From: Planctomycetota bacterium
GTDB taxonomy: Bacteria; Planctomycetota; Planctomycetia; Gemmatales; Gemmataceae
Length of the DNA stretch: 48,028 bases
Reading direction: 5' to 3'
Assembly (NCBI GenBank): GCA_021413735.1
Contig: JAIOPV010000190.1
Location: forward strand, 1 to 48,028
Part shown: piece by piece, positions 6,877 to 15,318 of the stretch
Layout of the letters: each line of letters opens with the position of its first letter
Position numbering within the stretch: the first letter of the stretch is position 1
Position numbers and translations under genes: made by a program
Notes under the pieces: model-generated
Told to the model about the DNA's origin: nothing
The model's database searches: none
What the model saw: only the letters and a program-made list of their open reading frames with translations

Positions 6877-6985
6877 ACAGGGCTTCCGCCCAGTGCTACG
6901 GAAGACGGCCCCTCCGGGGCGAAAACAGATGGCTTGTCTTCGCTCCGGAGGGGCCGGCGTTTGGAGCACTGGGCGGAAGCCCTGT
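6877..6985. repeat. Long nested inverted repeat (109 bp)
   Basis: Outer arms ACAGGGCTTCCGCCCAGTGC plus T (6877-6897) and its exact reverse complement (6965-6985) enclose inner arms at 6907-6923 and 6939-6955 that match at 16 of 17 positions (GGCCCCTCCGGGGCGAA). It fills the gap between the folK fusion and the small basic protein, both on the minus strand. It resembles a miniature mobile or dispersed palindromic element; it could also act as a terminator. Confidence 0.85.
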
Positions 6986-6995
6986 TTTCCTCTCG

Positions 6996-7250
6996 TTACT
7001 TCTTCGCGCCAGCGGCGGCCTTCGCGCCAGCCGCTGGTGCTGCGGCTGCGGCGTCGCCTTCTGCCGCTTCCTTCTTCACCTTCTTCTTCAGCACGATCTT
7101 CTGGACGCGAGTTTTCGGCAGTGCGAACGGGCTTTGCCCTTCGACCCACTTGCCGTTCTCCATCATCTTGGCAATTCGCTCAGCGCGGCTCAGCACGCAC
7201 CGTTGACGGGTCATGCCGCCCTTACGCTTCAAACTTTTGTCGATGCTCAT
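6996..7250 (-). CDS. Small basic protein (TIGR04137-like)
   Basis: 84 aa. MSIDKSLKRKGGMTRQRCVL, SRAERIAKMMENGKW and LPKTRVQKIVLKKKVKKE match what I remember of the TIGR04137 'small basic protein' found across planctomycetes, verrucomicrobia and chlamydiae, whose members start M(S/T)xxxSLK, carry RNVLSRAERIxxL and end in a Lys-rich tail. After residue 62 comes an Ala/Gly-rich low-complexity tail. The strongly basic character and conservation across the PVC group suggest a ribosome- or RNA-associated role, but I know of no proven function. It is the most upstream gene of its minus-strand run and is divergent from larA. Confidence 0.7.
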   Translation of the reverse strand: MSIDKSLKRKGGMTRQRCVLSRAERIAKMMENGKWVEGQSPFALPKTRVQKIVLKKKVKKEAAEGDAAAAAPAAGAKAAAGAKK

Positions 7251-7253
7251 GTT

Positions 7254-7285
7254 AGTGGTCAGTGGTCAGTGGTCAGTGGTCAGTG
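7254..7285. repeat. Tandem heptamer array AGTGGTC x4
   Basis: Four perfect copies of AGTGGTC plus a partial fifth. The array lies just upstream of the small basic protein start (7250, minus). It is the reverse complement of the array at 7374-7397, so the two could form a 24-bp stem around an 88-nt loop. Not CRISPR: there are no spacers. Confidence 0.9.
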
Positions 7286-7373
7286 TCGGGGCGACAGGGC
7301 CACGATAACTGAGAAATGTGATATTATTACCCGCACGTTTCGACGGCAAGCCAACCTGCCTGTGCTGTCTTTA

Positions 7374-7397
7374 ACTGACCACTGACCACTGACCACT
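7374..7397. repeat. Tandem heptamer array ACTGACC x3, inverted copy
   Basis: Three perfect ACTGACC copies plus ACT, complementary to 24 nt of the array at 7254-7285. It ends 11 nt before the larA ATG (7409), so it occupies the larA ribosome-binding region, where no clear Shine-Dalgarno sequence is seen. Confidence 0.9.
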
Positions 7398-7408
7398 ACT
7401 CACTCCCC

Positions 7409-8749
7409 ATGAAGATCACACTCGATTACGGCAAAACCGGTCTCGACGTCACCCTGCCCGACGACCGACTCATCGCGCCGCCGCTGACGATTCAACCTGC
7501 GGACCCGCTTCCGGACACGAACGCGGCCCTCGAAGCCGCCCTCAAGAATCCCATCGGCACGAAGCCGTTGTTGGAGCTGGCACGCGGCAAAAAGACAGCG
7601 TGCATCGTCATCTGCGACATCACCCGGCCCGTGCCCAACAAGCTGATCCTTCCCGCGTTGGTTCGCACACTCGAAGCGGCTGGCGTGCCGCGTTCCGGCA
7701 TCACCATCCTGATCGCGACGGGGTTGCATCGCCCGAACGAAGGCGAAGAGTTGGTCGAACTCGTCGGCGAAGAAATCGCCAGTACTTACCGCTGCGAGAA
7801 CCACCACGGGAAGGAACTCGAAGAGCACGAATATCTCGGCACGACACCGAATGGCGTGCCCGCGTGGATCGACAAACGCTACACCCAGGCCGAACTGAAG
7901 ATCACGACCGGTCTGATCGAACCGCATCTCATGGCAGGCTATTCGGGCGGTCGCAAGTTGATCTGCCCCGGCATCGCGAGCATCGAGACGGTGAAAGTGT
8001 GGCACGGGCCGCGATTCCTCGAACATCCGCTGGCCGATTGTGGCAGCGTCGAGGGAAACCCGGTTCACGAGGAGAACACGCGAATCGCACTGATGGCAGG
8101 CTGCGACTTCATCGTGAACGTCTGCATCGACGGCAAACGCAAGGTCACGGGCTTGTGGGCTGGCGACATGATTAAAGCGTGGGAAGCCGGCGTGCGATTC
8201 TGTCGCGAAGTGGTGAAGTCGGGGGTGCCGCAGGCGTGCGATGTGGTCGTGACGAGCTGTGCTGGCTACCCCCTCGACACGACATGGTATCAGGCGGTGA
8301 AGGGATTGACTGGTGCGTTGCCGATCGTGAAGCAGGGCGGCACGATCATCATGGCCGCGAGCTTGACGGAAGGACTCGGCAGCCCGGAGTTCCGGGCCTT
8401 GCTGGACGATTACCAGAAGAACGGCCGTTACAACACGATGACCGTCGCCGGGGTTAAACTGAACGGATCGGCACCCGCGACACCTGGGCGCGCGAGTCGT
8501 TCGATTCACCGCGACACTTGCGAAATGGACGAATGGCAGTTGGTGATGTTCCAGAAGATTCTGGGGCACTGTCGCGTGAAGGTGTTCTCGCAGGGCTTGA
8601 GCGATGCGACCTTGCGGTTGTGCCAGGTGGAACCGGCTTCGAGCGTGGAATCAGCCGTTGCGGAATCGCTTGCGGAATACGGTTCGGCGGCGAAGCTCGC
8701 AGTCATCCCGAAGGGGCCGTATGTGCTGCCGTATGTGACCGGAGCCTGA
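7409..8749 (+). CDS. larA: LarA-type nickel-pincer (lactate) racemase/epimerase
   Basis: 446 aa. The metal/cofactor residues of LarA are all present with a one-residue offset from the Lactiplantibacillus enzyme: His107 (ATGLHRP), His173 ([11 protein letters not shown]), Lys183 (GRKL), to which the nickel pincer cofactor is bound in LarA, and His199 (VWHG). The substrate-binding CDITRP segment is at 69-74. LarA interconverts D- and L-lactate, and homologues act on other 2-hydroxy acids; the exact substrate cannot be read here. The larB/C/E cofactor genes are not in the window. Residues about 350-372 ([20 protein letters not shown]) look out of character for the family. The start lies behind a heptamer repeat array. 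A hypothetical gene follows 11 nt downstream. Confidence 0.9.
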   Translation: MKITLDYGKTGLDVTLPDDRLIAPPLTIQPADPLPDTNAALEAALKNPIGTKPLLELARGKKTACIVICDITRPVPNKLILPALVRTLEAAGVPRSGITILIATGLHRPNEGEELVELVGEEIASTYRCENHHGKELEEHEYLGTTPNGVPAWIDKRYTQAELKITTGLIEPHLMAGYSGGRKLICPGIASIETVKVWHGPRFLEHPLADCGSVEGNPVHEENTRIALMAGCDFIVNVCIDGKRKVTGLWAGDMIKAWEAGVRFCREVVKSGVPQACDVVVTSCAGYPLDTTWYQAVKGLTGALPIVKQGGTIIMAASLTEGLGSPEFRALLDDYQKNGRYNTMTVAGVKLNGSAPATPGRASRSIHRDTCEMDEWQLVMFQKILGHCRVKVFSQGLSDATLRLCQVEPASSVESAVAESLAEYGSAAKLAVIPKGPYVLPYVTGA

Positions 8750-8760
8750 CGAGGAAACCC

Positions 8761-9738
8761 ATGCCGGACGGAGACGAAAACCTGTTCGTACCGATGCGTG
8801 ACAAACAAGGTCGCGTCACGGGCATCATGGATCGACAGACGGCTGACTACTTGGCTTCCGTCGATCCCGACCCAAGCCAAGCGGTCCTTGATGCGGTTTT
8901 CTCTCGAACGACGCGAGTTCGAGTTCTAGGGTCGCGAGTCGACGAGAACCGCCGTTTCCAATTCGATGTCGAACGCCTCGCGATTTCGGACCCCGCCGAC
9001 CTTGCAGAACTGCGTGAATGCCTGCGGATTGTTGAGGACCCCGAATCGTTCGGCCACATGATGTCGCTTGAGGCCCATCGCCTCGAACTGTGGGCGAACG
9101 ACCAGTTGCTCACAACGCTTGGTATGCTCTACTGGATTGCCATCCGCTGGGATCGTGTTTGGAAGCACGACGCTTGGCTGTCCAATCGTTTGAGATTCGA
9201 GGAGTGGTTGTTCTCTCACGGTATCACCGAGGCTCGGCAACAGCGAGAGGCCGATGAGCAAAGGCATGCCGAAGACGAAAGAAACCGTCAACGTTGGGTG
9301 GAAGCGATCCCGTCGTGTTTGCTCCCCTTGTGGCCCGAACAACTCCAGGATCTGAGCCCCGATATTCCCACCATTCGCAGGCAATTGGAGAACGCCGTAC
9401 CTGATCCGTTTGAGCGAGTGCGTGTTCTTTCGGTTTGGCTCGGTTCTGGTGCTGGTCCCTGGAGCGGGTATCCGGCCTACGAATCCTTGGTTGAGAAGTT
9501 GTTGTTGGAGTACCCGATCGCCATGTTGATCGGAGCAACTCAGACCTCCGCAGCCAACGAGACACAACTCCTTGGCATAGCTCGATTGCTGGGTGGTTGG
9601 AACTTCGGTCAAAAGCGAAAGAAGGATCGTTCGCACTGCCCAGAGCCGCTGCGAGAGCGGTTGTACACCGTCGTACAAGGCCAAGGAATCCGGGATAATA
9701 TCGAGCGATTTCGCCACGCATTCAACCTTTCCGAATGA
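8761..9738 (+). CDS. Hypothetical soluble protein (325 aa)
   Basis: ATG at 8761 is 11 nt after the larA stop and has GAGG upstream; the longer frame that begins inside larA is rejected. No signal peptide, membrane helix or catalytic motif that I recognise. Features: an N-terminal segment with TGIMDRQTADYLASVDPD, a Leu-rich middle (ELRECLRIVEDPESFGHMM), a short charged coiled coil near residues 155-180 (EARQQREADEQRHAEDERNR), and an aromatic C-terminal region (GGWNFGQKRKK). It looks alpha-helical. Close spacing suggests cotranscription with larA, but I know of no functional link. Confidence 0.7.
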   Translation: MPDGDENLFVPMRDKQGRVTGIMDRQTADYLASVDPDPSQAVLDAVFSRTTRVRVLGSRVDENRRFQFDVERLAISDPADLAELRECLRIVEDPESFGHMMSLEAHRLELWANDQLLTTLGMLYWIAIRWDRVWKHDAWLSNRLRFEEWLFSHGITEARQQREADEQRHAEDERNRQRWVEAIPSCLLPLWPEQLQDLSPDIPTIRRQLENAVPDPFERVRVLSVWLGSGAGPWSGYPAYESLVEKLLLEYPIAMLIGATQTSAANETQLLGIARLLGGWNFGQKRKKDRSHCPEPLRERLYTVVQGQGIRDNIERFRHAFNLSE

Positions 9739-9776
9739 ACGACCGCAACGAGTCTGATTCGCGTTGAGGGGTGCCC

Positions 9777-10826
9777 ATGTCCACGATCGCATGTCCGGGA
9801 TGCGGGTTGCCCCGCGAAGAACAACTCGCGAACTCGCCCTGTCCCGTCTGCGACGCCGGGCCTGCGGTCGCAACTGCCACCGCACTCGTCACCAAGACAC
9901 CCGCGGGCCGCGATCCCACAACGGGGTTGCCGTCCGACGTAGGCGAGATGAATCGCTCGGCAACAACCCGCGAAGGCTTCCCGGCCTGGTTCGGTTGGGT
10001 CGCCGTGTTCCTCTTTGGACTCGTAACCGGAGTCGGCAGTCTCCTCGCCTGGCAAGCCTCACGCCCGCAACCCACTCCACCCGTTGACGCTTCGCGACTC
10101 GCGTCGAACGAACCTCGTCAACTGCCACCGTTGCCGTTGCCTCAAACAACAGGCAAACGGGTCGAAGTCGCACCGATGCCGCACGACCCCAAACCGCCAC
10201 CCGAACCGGAACCTGAGCCGCCGCTGCCCGAACCCAAAGTAACGCCCGTCGCGCCGGATCGCGTCGTCATCATCGAATTGAACTCGCCCAACGCTAACTA
10301 CAGTCTTCCGTTCTCGATGAAGAAGGGCGAGCGTGTTATTCTCAAGGGGAAGGTGAACAGGTTTACGGCTACGAGCCTCGATGCGGGCGCTGTCCTTGAT
10401 GCTTCTGGCCTTGAAGCAGCGCAGGTCTACATCGGTGGCAGAATCGACAACGGCTCTGTGCTGAAAGTGAACTGCCCGAGCGGAAAAGTCACGGTGGCCG
10501 CTGCCGTGTTTGGCAAGTCGATCGTGGAAATCAACGCTCTCGGCGGCGACGTGATATTCTCCGCAGCCACCACGCCGACCCGTCCGGGATCGACCATCGA
10601 CGGCGGTTCAAGCGTGACGATCACGTCACGAACGGCGGAACTTCGTGGCGACATAAACGGAAGCAACACCAAGGTGATGGTGAACATCCCGTCAACGGGG
10701 ACGCTGAAGGTCGTGGCGATCCGCGGCACAGCGGCTGTCGAATATCGCGTCACAGGGGGCAAGGGGTTGCCGGAGGTGTCAGCAGAGTTCGTCTCGCCAG
10801 CGGCGTCGTTCAAGAAGCTCAACTGA
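9777..10826 (+). CDS. Membrane-anchored protein: zinc ribbon, Pro-rich linker, beta-rich exterior domain
   Basis: 349 aa; ATG at 9777 preferred over GTG at 9771 because GAGGGG ends about 5 nt upstream. Residues 5-28 form a four-Cys zinc ribbon (CPGCG ... CPVCD). A single membrane helix follows near residues 70-95 (WFGWVAVFLFGLVTGVGSLL), then a linker rich in Pro and Glu (PPPEPEPEPPLPEP), then about 190 residues of regular beta-type sequence with repeated GGxVxIxxxxG patterns (IGGRIDNGSVLKVNCPSG), like a beta-helix or DUF2807-type head domain. The layout implies a zinc-ribbon cytoplasmic end and an exported C-terminus. Function unknown. Confidence 0.7.
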   Translation: MSTIACPGCGLPREEQLANSPCPVCDAGPAVATATALVTKTPAGRDPTTGLPSDVGEMNRSATTREGFPAWFGWVAVFLFGLVTGVGSLLAWQASRPQPTPPVDASRLASNEPRQLPPLPLPQTTGKRVEVAPMPHDPKPPPEPEPEPPLPEPKVTPVAPDRVVIIELNSPNANYSLPFSMKKGERVILKGKVNRFTATSLDAGAVLDASGLEAAQVYIGGRIDNGSVLKVNCPSGKVTVAAAVFGKSIVEINALGGDVIFSAATTPTRPGSTIDGGSSVTITSRTAELRGDINGSNTKVMVNIPSTGTLKVVAIRGTAAVEYRVTGGKGLPEVSAEFVSPAASFKKLN

Positions 10827-10948
10827 AACTGGCGCTCTGCAACAACGTCGGCACACGCCCGTTGACCTCGTCCGCGTGGGGTTCTATCATCCTCCTAATC
10901 GACTGGACGTAACGGCTTTGCCGGCATGAGTCGGCTTCGGAGCCCCCG

Positions 10949-11719
10949 ATGAGCACGGAACAGAAGGAAACGGAACAGAACGCCCTCGCTACCAAACTGA
11001 CTGGAGCGTGGACGGACTTCAAGCGTGGCCAGCTCATCAGCTACAAGGTGATGGCGCTCGTGCTGCTGATCGTCGCTGGCCTCGGATTGTGGTGGTACAT
11101 CACCTACGAGCGCAAGAAAGCCACGTCGGCGCAATGGCTCGCCTTCGACGAAGCCAGTTCGATCACCAAACTCGAGGACATCGAGAAGAAGTACGCGAAG
11201 GCACCCGTCGGTCGCGTTTCCGAGATTGTGATTGCCCGGAGCCTGCTCGGTCCCGATGGCATCGACCAGATCAACTCGCCATCCAAAGAAAAGCAGCAGA
11301 AGGCCATCGAGAACATCGAGAAGGCCCGCGATGAGTTCACGAAGCTCCTTCCTTTGTTCGAGAAGGATCCGGTGTTCAAGGCTGAGTGTCTGCTCGGGTT
11401 GGCGAAAGCCGAGGCCGCACTTGTCGGCGTTCCCGTGAAGCCGACCGACTTGACGCAATATCGCGGCAAGGTTTCCAAGGTGGTCGAGTATCTCGATCAA
11501 CTCACGGCGACCGCTGCTCCCGATACTCCTTGGGCCACTGACTCGAAGAAGTTGGCCGACGCCTTGCGGAACGAACAGGCACAGACTTCCGCGGACTTCG
11601 TTCGCATTCAGCGTGCGTTGACGATCACGGCACCACTCCTGCCGGAACTCGATCCGCACGGTCCTGGTGGTGGCTTCCCTGGACTGGGTGGCCCCGGTCT
11701 GGGCCCACTGCCGAAATGA
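10949..11719 (+). CDS. Membrane-anchored helical (TPR-like) protein
   Basis: 256 aa. A short charged N-terminus is followed by one membrane helix (about residues 30-52, VMALVLLIVAGLGLWWYITY) and then an alpha-helical domain with paired helices (ASSITKLEDIEKKYAKAPVG, QKAIENIEKARDEFTKLLPL, ECLLGLAKAEAALVG) of TPR-like spacing. A Gly/Pro-rich tail ends the protein. The layout matches YfgM-type or planctomycete 'tetratricopeptide' membrane proteins, which act as periplasmic scaffolds. No catalytic residues are evident. It lies 122 nt after the zinc-ribbon protein and 79 nt before rluD, all on the plus strand. Confidence 0.65.
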   Translation: MSTEQKETEQNALATKLTGAWTDFKRGQLISYKVMALVLLIVAGLGLWWYITYERKKATSAQWLAFDEASSITKLEDIEKKYAKAPVGRVSEIVIARSLLGPDGIDQINSPSKEKQQKAIENIEKARDEFTKLLPLFEKDPVFKAECLLGLAKAEAALVGVPVKPTDLTQYRGKVSKVVEYLDQLTATAAPDTPWATDSKKLADALRNEQAQTSADFVRIQRALTITAPLLPELDPHGPGGGFPGLGGPGLGPLPK

Positions 11720-11798
11720 CGAAGGAACGTCAATTCGCCGGTGAAACCTCAACTCAACCGGCGACCTGACGGTCGCCGGCCGCACAGAACGCCGTACC

Positions 11799-12851
11799 AT
11801 GTCCGCCGAAGATCTCGAAGACGATCTGCCCCTCGAACCGATCGCACTCACGCCAAGCGTCAAGCTTCGTGAACCGCTCGAACTTCTCGTGATGGTGAAG
11901 TCTGAGGGCATGCGCCTCGATCAATACGTGCAATTACACCTCGGAGCTGATTTCAGCCGATCGGAAGTGCAGCGGGCGATCGAGTCGGGCACGATCACGG
12001 TGAACACGAAGCCGATCCTGAAGCCTGCCTACAAGGTGAGGAAGAACGACCGGCTTCACGTCGAGATGCCCGCGCCGGTCCACGACATCCCCGTTCCAGA
12101 AGACATTCCGCTTCACATCATTTACGAAGACGAATGGCTCGCGGTGATTAACAAGCCGCACGACATGGTCGTTCACCCCGCGAAGGGGAACTGGTCAGGC
12201 ACGCTGGTGAACGCGCTTCAGTGGCACTTTCGCGAGCATCTCAGCACCGACAACGGACACTTGCGGGCGGGCATCGTTCACAGGCTCGACAAGGACACTA
12301 GCGGCGTGATCCTGATCGCGAAGGACGATCTCACGCATCGCAACCTTTCGATGCAGTTCGAGACGCGAAAGATTTTCAAGGAGTATATCGCGCTCGCGGC
12401 TGGCGAACTCGATCGCGATTCAGACTACATCGAGGGGGCGTTGAAGATGCACGCCCACGACCGCCTGCGAATGATGGTTTCGACCGACCCCGACGCGAAG
12501 CACGCCCTGACCTACTACGAAGTGCTGGAACGCTTTCGTGGCTTCGCGCTGGTGAAGGTGCAACCACGAACAGGTCGCACGCACCAGATTCGCGTTCACC
12601 TTCAACACGTCGGCTGCCCGGTTCTCGCGGATAAACTCTACGGTGGCCGCGATCACCTGAACCTCTCGGAACTCGTGCCCGGGTTGCCCGAGGGAGAAGA
12701 TAGCGTGCTGATCGGTCGACAGGCGTTGCATGCATTTCGGCTGCGGTTCCGTCACCCGCGAACGGAACAATGGATCGAGGCCGAGGCTCCACTTCCGGCA
12801 GACATCCGCCGCGTTCTCGAAGCGTTGCGAACGCATCGCCCAACTCGGTGA
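11799..12851 (+). CDS. rluD: RluA/RluD-family 23S rRNA pseudouridine synthase
   Basis: 350 aa. Residues about 38-90 are an S4 RNA-binding domain (MRLDQYVQLHL ... SRSEVQRAIESGTITVN). The catalytic domain has the HRLDKDTSG motif with Asp164 as nucleophile, PRTGRTHQIRVHL and GRQALHAFRL. S4 plus this domain is the RluD/RluC layout; RluD modifies helix 69 of 23S rRNA, though which uridines this one modifies is not visible. The N-terminal 30 residues are an acidic extension (EDLEDDLPLEP). A strong terminator follows 8 nt after the stop. Confidence 0.92.
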   Translation: MSAEDLEDDLPLEPIALTPSVKLREPLELLVMVKSEGMRLDQYVQLHLGADFSRSEVQRAIESGTITVNTKPILKPAYKVRKNDRLHVEMPAPVHDIPVPEDIPLHIIYEDEWLAVINKPHDMVVHPAKGNWSGTLVNALQWHFREHLSTDNGHLRAGIVHRLDKDTSGVILIAKDDLTHRNLSMQFETRKIFKEYIALAAGELDRDSDYIEGALKMHAHDRLRMMVSTDPDAKHALTYYEVLERFRGFALVKVQPRTGRTHQIRVHLQHVGCPVLADKLYGGRDHLNLSELVPGLPEGEDSVLIGRQALHAFRLRFRHPRTEQWIEAEAPLPADIRRVLEALRTHRPTR

Positions 12852-12859
12852 GAATGCGA

Positions 12860-12889
12860 AAAGCCCACTCGTCGGAACGAGTGGGCTTT
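12860..12889. terminator. Bidirectional rho-independent terminator
   Basis: AAAGCCCACTCGT (12860-12872) and ACGAGTGGGCTTT (12877-12889) are exact complements around CGGA, with A and T runs on the flanks. It separates the converging rluD gene and the parvulin gene and can serve both. Confidence 0.85.
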
Positions 12890-12913
12890 CGATTATGAAA
12901 CGACTTCTGCGTC

Positions 12914-14050
12914 TTAGTTCTTCGGTGTCATCGGTGTCATCGGCGTCGTCGGAGCTGGCGGGGCCGGAGGTGCTGCTGCCGGGTTTGGCGTGGCTCCTGG
13001 CGGCGTGGTCATCGTGATCTGCGCCTTCGGCTTCATCTGACCGATAACCGCTTCACGCAACCGCATCGCGTAAAGCATTCGCACGTCTTCCTTCACGTCC
13101 TCGAACTTCTTCGCGGTGCCCTGCTTGCGAGCGGTCACCAGAATCAGGTGATAGCCGAACTCGGTGCTCACAACGTCCGTCATCTCGAACTGCTTCAGAG
13201 CGAACGCGGCCTTGGCGAACGGCTCAACCATCGCGCCGGTGCGTGGGAAGAAGTTCAGGTCGCCGCCTTCCTTCTTCGAGGGGCACGCCGAGTATTCCTT
13301 CGCGTACGCAGCGAACAGTTCCTCGGTCTTGGTGACTCGGGTCTGCTCCTTCGCGAGTGCGTCTGCTGTGGCCGGCAGGGCTGCCACCGCCTTCGCGGCT
13401 TCCTGCTCCACCACCTGCTTGATACCACGCAACTTCTGGGCCGCTTCTTTCTGTTTTGCCTCGTCGGTGCCGGGCGTCATCAGGATGTGACGAGCGCGAA
13501 CCACTGTGCCGTCGAAGACATCGGGGCTGGTGTCGAACAACTGCTTCAGAGCAACGTCGGTGCCCTGCGTTTTGATGAACTTCTCCCACTTCAACTGCGC
13601 GGTCACTTCGGTCCGGAACTCGGCTTCCGTCAGCATCATCGCTTCGAGTTCTTTCGCGTAGTCCTTCGGTGCTGGCTTGGCGGCAGCGAGTTCCGCTTTC
13701 AACTCGTTGATGAGGGCGTCGATCTCTTTCTCTTCGAGCGTCACCTTGATCGCGTTGAGGTACTGGTCGATCAGCACGTTCTCGATCAGATGGGCCATGA
13801 TCTCTTTGCGGGCCAAGTCCCGCTGGCCCTCCGGGAACTGCCGCAGAGCGCGGTAGACGGCCACTTCCGGAATGACCTGACCATTGACGGTGGCGGCGTT
13901 GCCAGTTGGCCGCACTTCCACCTTGGTGATCGGCGTCACGGGTGGAATGACAGGTGCCGGTGGCGTGCCGCCGGGAACCTGTGCGGTGGCCGAGGCAGCG
14001 AGAGTGCTTCCAAGGATGAGGGCTGCCGCCCCGCGGGTGATCTTGCGCAT
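12914..14050 (-). CDS. Secreted peptidyl-prolyl isomerase, SurA/PpiC (parvulin) type
   Basis: 378 aa from ATG at 14050, which has AAGGAG upstream on the minus strand. An N-terminal signal peptide (GAAALILGSTLAASATAQ) is followed by a SurA-like N-terminal helical domain (AATVNGQVIPEVAVYRALRQ) and a parvulin domain near residues 185-325 (VVRARHILM, GGDLNFFPRTGAMVEPFAKA, FGYHLILVTAR). The C-terminus is a Pro/Ala/Thr-rich low-complexity tail, ending in TTPMTPMTPKN. It probably assists folding of envelope proteins. The next gene upstream on this strand is an LptF/G-type permease, so this is an envelope-biogenesis neighbourhood. Confidence 0.87.
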   Translation of the reverse strand: MRKITRGAAALILGSTLAASATAQVPGGTPPAPVIPPVTPITKVEVRPTGNAATVNGQVIPEVAVYRALRQFPEGQRDLARKEIMAHLIENVLIDQYLNAIKVTLEEKEIDALINELKAELAAAKPAPKDYAKELEAMMLTEAEFRTEVTAQLKWEKFIKTQGTDVALKQLFDTSPDVFDGTVVRARHILMTPGTDEAKQKEAAQKLRGIKQVVEQEAAKAVAALPATADALAKEQTRVTKTEELFAAYAKEYSACPSKKEGGDLNFFPRTGAMVEPFAKAAFALKQFEMTDVVSTEFGYHLILVTARKQGTAKKFEDVKEDVRMLYAMRLREAVIGQMKPKAQITMTTPPGATPNPAAAPPAPPAPTTPMTPMTPKN

Positions 14051-14183
14051 CGCGTACTCCTTACGGCCGGGTACGCCCCGCCATCCCCCTCGGGGGGCGG
14101 TTCCCGGACTCAAGTCGAGGCTTATAGCGGAAGGGATGGGGCTGTCAATATCAGGAAGTGGTGATTGCAGAATTCTGGGTATT

Positions 14184-14209
14184 CGCCGCTTGCGACTTCG
14201 CAACCGGCG
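14184..14209 (-). terminator. Stem-loop after the LptF/G-like gene
   Basis: CGCCGcTTGCG (14184-14194) and CGCAAcCGGCG (14199-14209) pair with one internal mismatch around ACTT, starting 9 nt beyond the stop of the permease gene. There is no strong T-tract, so it may be a weak or factor-dependent terminator. Confidence 0.4.
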
Positions 14210-14217
14210 AAACGCGA

Positions 14218-15318
14218 TCAGGTGTGGATCATGTCGAACGCAACGAACGCCACCGGTCCGTAGATCATGACCGGTAGCCATGCCGATAACGCAGGCGACA
14301 CGAGCGCAGAGTTTCCGATCGCAGTACAACCAATGATGCAGCCGTAGTAGCCGGTGCCAATCGCCATGCACAAACCGGCGCTCAACGCCATGTGACGGCT
14401 CGGATTCCACAGAATGATCGAGATGCCGAGCAGAACCAGCAGCACGCCAATGAGTGGCCGCGTGATCCGGCTATGGAACAGCACGGCGAGCTTCACCTGA
14501 CGACGTGCTTCGTCCGCTCCCAACATTTCTCGCAGCCGAGCGGTCGAGGCGTAGATGTACCATGTGCCGCCTCGGCGGACGGTGTCGTAATCCGCAGTGT
14601 CTGTTTTGAGGAAGCCACGCCCCGGTCCCAGTTGCGTGAAGCCCGTTGGCATCGGCTCAGGTTGCAGTTCAGGGAGAACGCCCGTGAGCATCCATCCACC
14701 GGAAAGCTGGCCTTCGCCGGGCGGCACGTAGATCGCTTCTTCCGCAGTAATGTGAACCATTCCGCTCGGTGACGTCTCGGGAAACGTGGCACAGAAGCGA
14801 TCGACTCGCCGATCCTTCCGGAAGCCCGCCATTCCTTCAAGATGCACGCCCGACGTGTCGAAGGCTCCCATCATGATCTGGGCCTTCGCCCCTTCGGGGT
14901 CGTCACGTGAAGCCATCAGTTCGTCGGCGACTTCCGGAATGATGAATTCCGTGTTCAGGGGAGCCAACGCAATTGCCAACGTTCCGCCAATCAGAATCGG
15001 GCGAATGATTCGCCTCGTCGGGATGCCCGCCGATAACTGTGGCAGCATCTCGTTATTCCGCTGCATCCACGACACGGTGAACGTCGCCGCGAGCAGAGCA
15101 ATCGGCTCGGCCAGCAAGTCGAACACCTGCGGGATGTGGAACAGGTAATACTTGACGATGTACGCGGCGATCGACGGGAACGAACCCGGCCTCGCCATGA
15201 ATGCGTCGAGGTGCGTGAACAGGTCGATGACCACGAACAGCCCAATGAGGCTGACCCAGACGATGGCATAAGACCGGAAGAACGAGATCAGCACCATTCG
15301 GTCGAGAGTGGTAATCAC
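14218..15318 (-). CDS. LptF/LptG-family (YjgP/YjgQ) permease
   Basis: 366 aa. The N-terminus LDRMVLISFFRSYAIVWVSL and the following helices (FVVIDLFTHLDAFM; VFDLLAEPIALLAATFTVSW; MQRNNEMLPQLSAGIPTRRI) carry the conserved charged-turn layout of the YjgP/YjgQ family. Three further helices lie at the C-terminus after a large periplasmic beta-jellyroll region (about residues 130-270). LptF/G export lipopolysaccharide from the inner membrane together with LptB. Only one paralogue is here; its homo- or heterodimer partner is elsewhere. It overlaps the upstream phosphatase gene by 4 nt, so the two are translationally coupled. It could be called lptF or lptG; I cannot tell which. Confidence 0.85.
   Translation of the reverse strand: MITTLDRMVLISFFRSYAIVWVSLIGLFVVIDLFTHLDAFMARPGSFPSIAAYIVKYYLFHIPQVFDLLAEPIALLAATFTVSWMQRNNEMLPQLSAGIPTRRIIRPILIGGTLAIALAPLNTEFIIPEVADELMASRDDPEGAKAQIMMGAFDTSGVHLEGMAGFRKDRRVDRFCATFPETSPSGMVHITAEEAIYVPPGEGQLSGGWMLTGVLPELQPEPMPTGFTQLGPGRGFLKTDTADYDTVRRGGTWYIYASTARLREMLGADEARRQVKLAVLFHSRITRPLIGVLLVLLGISIILWNPSRHMALSAGLCMAIGTGYYGCIIGCTAIGNSALVSPALSAWLPVMIYGPVAFVAFDMIHT

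Noticed and set aside
7254-7397. CRISPR array
   Set aside because: The unit is a 7-bp tandem repeat without spacers, and no cas genes are present.
13148-14164. Long plus-strand open frame of 338 codons opposite the parvulin gene
   Set aside because: It is a shadow in GC-rich DNA; the minus strand encodes a complete signal peptide and SurA/parvulin protein with a proper ribosome site.
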